A stretch of DNA of 64,000 nt, from NCBI GenBank assembly GCA_047967505.1, contig CM106541.1. One strand, 5' to 3'. The position numbers and the translations under genes are program-made. The notes beneath the pieces are model-generated. The model saw nothing but the letters and a program-made list of their open reading frames with translations, made no database searches and was not told where the DNA came from. The DNA is from Dipteris shenzhenensis (lineage: Eukaryota; Polypodiophyta; Polypodiopsida; Gleicheniales). Of this stretch, positions 60,116 to 64,000 are shown in pieces (within the stretch, counting starts at the first letter, position 1; each line of letters starts with the position of its first letter).

Positions 60116-60900
60116 GAAATATCTCATTTTTATCAATGTTTAGGCTTACAAAGCTAAAATTTAAGAAATTTCATGAACACTTTTAATGATATAATTTGGA
60201 GAAATTTCCCTTTCATGATATATGTATCTATTCAAAGATGAATATAAAACCTTTGAGGTACACTTGAATTGTAGTTTATTTATTTGATTAAAAGAGATGT
60301 ACTCAACAGTACAAGCACTAGAGTTGCCAAACAAACTTAGATAAATATGCATCATGCAATTTGGGCTTATTTAAATTTATGAACATGAACTTAACATAAA
60401 GTTATTACGTTTCTTACATGGAAACAAGCTTCGAATAGTGTAGATTCCATGTATATTAAAAGGAGGACTTCACTTGAATCTTGATATTTTTCTAAAAGTA
60501 TCAAAATTTGGATATGCATCTATACCAAAATTGTTAAACTATACAGATTTCTATTTTTAACTTGAAATCAATGCTCTTATAAACTATATAAACCCATGGA
60601 AAGAAGTTTTCCAACTTTCAATAACATAGCTGATGTTCTTCTACAAATACCAATTTTTTTCATGAATCTCTAAAAAGGACACTATCTAAATACCAAACTA
60701 GTGCTATTGAGTTTGTTTATAATTAATTTAATGCACATTATGTCGATTCACATATCCAGAGATACATGGTTAGTTCATGAGTTTTGATTTTGACTACACA
60801 GACACAATTTATGTCATTCATAGCATATATGCTCACACATTTGTAGACAGAAGTGAGTGATCGCATCTTGCATCAAGCATCCATGCCAACACAACAAGAC
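60116..60900. other. No gene seen
   Basis: AT-rich DNA with short frames only. No repeat structure was noticed up to the start of the second CACTA element. Confidence 0.45.
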
Positions 60901-60911
60901 AAAGCACCTAC

Positions 60912-61222
60912 AGACGCGACGCGTTTACTCAACTAAAAAAAAAACTTACAGGTGCATCTATTTACACGTCTATTTGCGCATCTAGAGACCCACGTCTAAC
61001 GGTGCGTCTATATAGCAGACAAATGTGTGTATAGATGTGCATATAGACGCGTAAATAGACGCTCTGCTAGAAAATTTAAAAACAGACAGACGCATCGTTA
61101 AACGCGTGTATAGACGCATTTATAAATGGTCTTATAGACGATTTCATAGACACGCAAATAGACGCTCGTCGAACAAACAGATGCGTATATAGACGCATTT
61201 ATAGACGGTTTGATAGACGCGC
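60912..61222. promoter_or_regulatory. Left subterminal motif array of second CACTA
   Basis: More than a dozen copies of TATAGACGC, AATAGACGC or the complement GCGTCTA/ACGTCTA lie in both orientations, some within ATATAGACGCATTTATAGACG. They are equivalent in position to the GTCGCTATATAGCGAC array of the first element, but with a different sequence. Confidence 0.82.
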
Positions 61223-61611
61223 TACATAATATTTTTTAAATTTTGTGTGCTTGAACAGAATGCTGTGTATGCTATGTAGTTACAGGAATCCCATTTCCAC
61301 ATTGTGTAATTCAATTCTTACAGCCAACTGCATTTTAATTAGCACTCTTGCAAGCACATCTATAGCCGACAATTACAATTCTAAATAAAACATTACAACT
61401 CCAAAACGTTTAGTTCACAAGGCATTAATTGATAGAACATTGCACAAGAAAATTGAAAGCTCAAAAAGTGCTTGTATGTACATATAGCACGAAGCTAAGC
61501 CACGTCCTGTGGCTTCAAGTACCAAAAATAAGAGGAGTGTATATACAAGAGGCACGAAGCCAAGCCAGTGGCTTTAAGTACAAAAAAGAGTAGCTAGCAC
61601 TACTTCTACGA

Positions 61612-62920
61612 CTAATCTAAGTTCTCCACGTCCTCGCTCCCTTCTATGCTCCCTTCTGCGCTCCCTTCTCTGCCTCCTTCCTCATCTTCTTCCTCGTTTT
61701 CTTGTGCAGGGGCCTATAAACAAGGAACAACATATATCAATGTATGAAAAATCAAATCTTTACTTATAATATTGACATTATTTAATTACTTTCAAATACC
61801 TCGGTGGACGCTCCAGTAGCCCAGATATACTGCTCCTCAGTAATCAACCCGTCATTACAGAAGTGCTTCCATGTATATTCTCCTCTGCGATGGTGGCGGT
61901 GGTAGGCTGTCTCGACAGGAGTAGGGTATCTGCCCATGATATCAAGCTGCAAGATGACACAATTTGCAGAGGGGTTAGTACAAAGAAACAACCTCCTAAT
62001 AAACTACATAAGCAATATAATTTGAGATCGATACTTACAAATTGGGCCTCCCATGATTCAACACCCCCTGTTCCCAAATGCACGCTTCCATATTGCTCCA
62101 TTTGGATCCTTCGTGCCTCCACGTGCTACAGACTGGGTTCCTCCCTTGCTGACTTCATTGCTTTCTTCCACTCCTGCTTGTGAGCGGTGTGGGGTGGGCC
62201 CCTTGGTGGTTGACCTCCCTCGAGCCTGGCAAGCTCTGCTAGTGCCTGCCTCTTAAGCGAAGATCTTTTATTGCCAAGTATCATAACAATCTTTGACTTG
62301 GCCCATTTATCTGTGAACTGAAGATTGGGGGGGTTAGGATACCTAGAGCGAACAGGAGCGAGGGTCTCATCAGCCAACCTCTTTGGATGGTCTTTGTAGT
62401 GGATAAAGCAATCTCTGTAATTGTTAGCAATTACAGAGTGCATGAAGGCCATGATGTCCTTCCCCCATGCATCCATCAAGATTCCTCTTGTCTGAGTGAT
62501 GTCATAGAAGATCATACCATCACCCGAAGGCACGTCTAAATCATTTGAATCATCCTCGTCCCCACCACCACCCCTCCCAAAGCACTGTGACATGCATTCC
62601 CCACCACTCTCCCTACTACTACGCCTGCTACCATGTCGTGTCAAGCTAGTATGCTGGCCACTCGTAGTTGGAGACTGCACGGGACTACATGGACCACTCA
62701 TAGCTGGAGAACCGAGTCTCGACTGCACGAGTACGCCGACGGCTATGCGAGACAGAAGGACCTCCTGATGGCATGGGGGAAGGGGCGTAAGACGGCATAT
62801 ATCGTGTAAGCTTGGAAGTAAGTGTGGGTGCCTGGAGATAAGTGTCGGAACTGTGGATCTGTTAATAGCAAAGCAAGCAAGCCGCGTGAAGCTTAAGGTA
62901 TGTGAAGAAAAGCAAAGCAA
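61612..62920 (-). pseudogene. CACTA Transposase_24-like (TNPA-type) gene with one internal TAG
   Basis: Exons are 62920-62039, 61946-61800 and 61713-61612, with GT-AG borders, all phase 0. Exon 1 carries SGDGMIFYDITQTRGILMDA, VRSRYPNPPNLQFTDKWAK and MILGNKRSSLKRQAL, matching NELKQKYPNLPNLEF and HRRSTLR of the first element. YGSVHLGTGGVESWEAQ parallels its VGTSHFGVGEWLAFEA. Exon 2 begins LDIMGRYPTPVE (MGR-PT shared). Exon 3 is an acidic tail, NEEEDEEGG, to a stop at 61612. One in-frame TAG at 62126-62128 interrupts conserved sequence. The N-terminal start is uncertain; MSGPCSP near 62703 is an alternative. Likely the motif-binding regulatory protein of the element. Confidence 0.78.
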
Positions 62921-62942
62921 GCATGCTAAAAGTAGATTTGAA

Positions 62943-63068
62943 AACCGCGTCTAATGGCACATCTATACATGCGTCTAAATATGCGTGTAATTGCGCGTCT
63001 AAATACACAGAGTAGACGCGATTTTAGATGCGCAGCACAGAACAGACATACGCGGTTTTAGACGTGCC
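62943..63068. promoter_or_regulatory. Central motif cluster between divergent genes
   Basis: GCGTCTAA, GCGTCTAAA, GCGCGTCTAAA, GTAGACGCG and TTTTAGACG occur within the 209-bp gap between the two gene starts. They match the left-end motifs, so one protein could bind both the ends and this shared promoter region. Confidence 0.75.
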
Positions 63069-63129
63069 ACAGAGTTTTAAGATTAAATATTTGAAGAAAA
63101 GCAAATTTTTTGGGTTGTTTATTTATAGG

Positions 63130-64000
63130 ATGTCTTCATCTTCAACAAGTAGCTCAAGTGAGGATGAATCCCTTCGTATCCACCATCGCGAAATGTGGTT
63201 GGAGCAAAAAATCAAACGTATGTGTGATCGATGTCGAGGAAACATGTATTGTGCATGCAGGATTATACTCAATCACATCTCAAAGTATGGAGAATGGGAT
63301 GGGACCGTAAACATGGTAAGTGTTAAAGAGTTAAGGTTGATTGAGATACCTATGGGTGTTCATATGTTTGAGTTATGATCCTGTTTTAATTTGATACAGG
63401 ATGTAGTGCCACACCCGCATATATTGTTGCCTTATGCTCGTCGTGAGGAGGCGAAGCATCGACGATATGAGGTGGGATCTTCAAGAGGGACCATTACAGA
63501 TGCATGGAGTGATGGTGATAGTAGCCCTCCGCCATTACCTCATGAAGCCGTGAAGGAGGAGGTGTTTGATGATATGGTGCGGGATTTATATGTCCATCAA
63601 TCCGAAGGGAGGGATGATAGCATGGAGCAGGACGATCTTTTTATCGTAGCATCGACTCCACTGTTTGAGGGGTGCACATTCTCTATTCTACGTGCCTCCC
63701 TTGAGTTACTAAACTTGCAAACCATCTATGGATGGAGCAATGCAAGTTTGAATGCATTACTCAAGTAAGCTTTAAAGTCTATTTTGCAAACATGGTGAAT
63801 TATGCTAGTGGGTCAATTACTCGAATGCTTTTCCTCATTTATGGTCTTCATGTGCAGGCTATTGTGTAAAATCCTTCCAAGGGAGAATAAATTACCGACC
63901 TCAAGAGATATGGCAAGGCAACATGTGACCTCTCTTGGAGGATTAGATTACAAGCGCATCCATGCATGCGTCAACGATTGTGTTTTGTTTCGTGTGCAGG
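63130..64000 (+). CDS. TNP2-type transposase, N-terminal exons (continues past window)
   Basis: Exons are 63130-63315, 63400-63764 and from 63858, with GTAAGT and GTAAGC donors and ACAG/GCAG acceptors. Phases agree and the frame has no stop. The protein starts MSSSSTSSSSEDE, has a cysteine-bearing CDRCRGNMYCACRI segment, and a conserved PLFEGCTFSILRASLELLNL followed by GWSNASLNALLKLLCKILP. It then has HACVNDCVLFR, the TNP2 pattern P-L-Y-E-G-C...L.L.+LK...GWS..SF..LL and IHACPNDC.LYR. The catalytic Transposase_21 core lies beyond the edge. Unlike the TNP2 gene at 37420 it looks undamaged here, so this element may still be competent. It is transcribed away from the Transposase_24-like gene. Confidence 0.88.

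Larger units (their letters stand above)
60905..64000. mobile_element. Second CACTA element, right side beyond window
   Basis: It has a left array of TAGACGC-type motifs, a leftward Transposase_24-like gene, a 209-bp gap carrying the same motifs, and a rightward TNP2 gene still open at the window edge. The left border is approximate: CACCTACAGACGCG at about 60906 could be a damaged CACTACAG terminus. The layout is the same as in 32609-40126 without the big palindrome array. Confidence 0.82.

Overview
This is nuclear DNA from a land plant with a large, repeat-dominated genome. Introns follow plant GT-AG rules, and the mobile elements belong to plant families: CACTA/En-Spm with TNP2 and Transposase_24-type genes, Ty1/copia, Ty3-like gag, PIF/Harbinger-like MITEs and a LINE. 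Long AT-rich stretches and many microsatellites fill the rest. The DUF7869-type relic and the general texture suggest a seed-free plant such as a fern or lycophyte, but a gymnosperm is not excluded; this is inference. I see no intact ordinary host gene. Recognisable host-like sequence is broken: an FCP1/NIF-type phosphatase and a SET-domain fragment, a sugar-transporter fragment and a doubtful P450 scrap.

Layout. 0.9-2.8 kb: minus-strand SET-like and FCP1-like pseudogenes, the latter split by a 246-bp MITE with an 8-bp target duplication. 2.9-4.4, 11.4-14.6 and 17.5-20.5 kb: clusters of a short inverted repeat (GAATGGCAC-NN-GTGCCATTC) packed every 50-70 bp, partly amplified as a 486-bp tandem repeat. 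4.56-11.40 kb: an LTR retrotransposon with 2.3-kb LTRs and only gag between them. 16.6-17.1 kb: copia reverse transcriptase relic. 19.0-20.3 kb: truncated copia element. 20.6-22.5 kb: DUF7869-type pseudogene. 23.9-26.3 kb: hairpin elements sharing a common GC-rich tip, and microsatellites. 27.9 kb: second copy of the 246-bp MITE.

32,609-40,126 is a complete CACTA element with a CCA target duplication. It carries two divergently transcribed genes: a Transposase_24-like gene leftward and a degraded TNP2 gene rightward. Between them lies a 2.3-kb array of purine tracts and long perfect palindromes. The same 16-bp palindrome, GTCGCTATATAGCGAC, is clustered at both ends and just upstream of TNP2. 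A second CACTA element begins near 60.9 kb and runs off the window. It has the same divergent layout with a different motif (around TAGACGC), and its TNP2 reading frame is open to the window edge.

40-60 kb is mostly decayed: a sugar-transporter fragment, a 960-bp segmental duplication interrupted by a LINE 3' end, a 331-bp TTA-flanked MITE containing a tRNA-like segment, a 397-bp foldback, a degenerate 165-200-bp tandem array, a 51-bp minisatellite and a tiny copia-type LTR with a tRNA-Met primer site.
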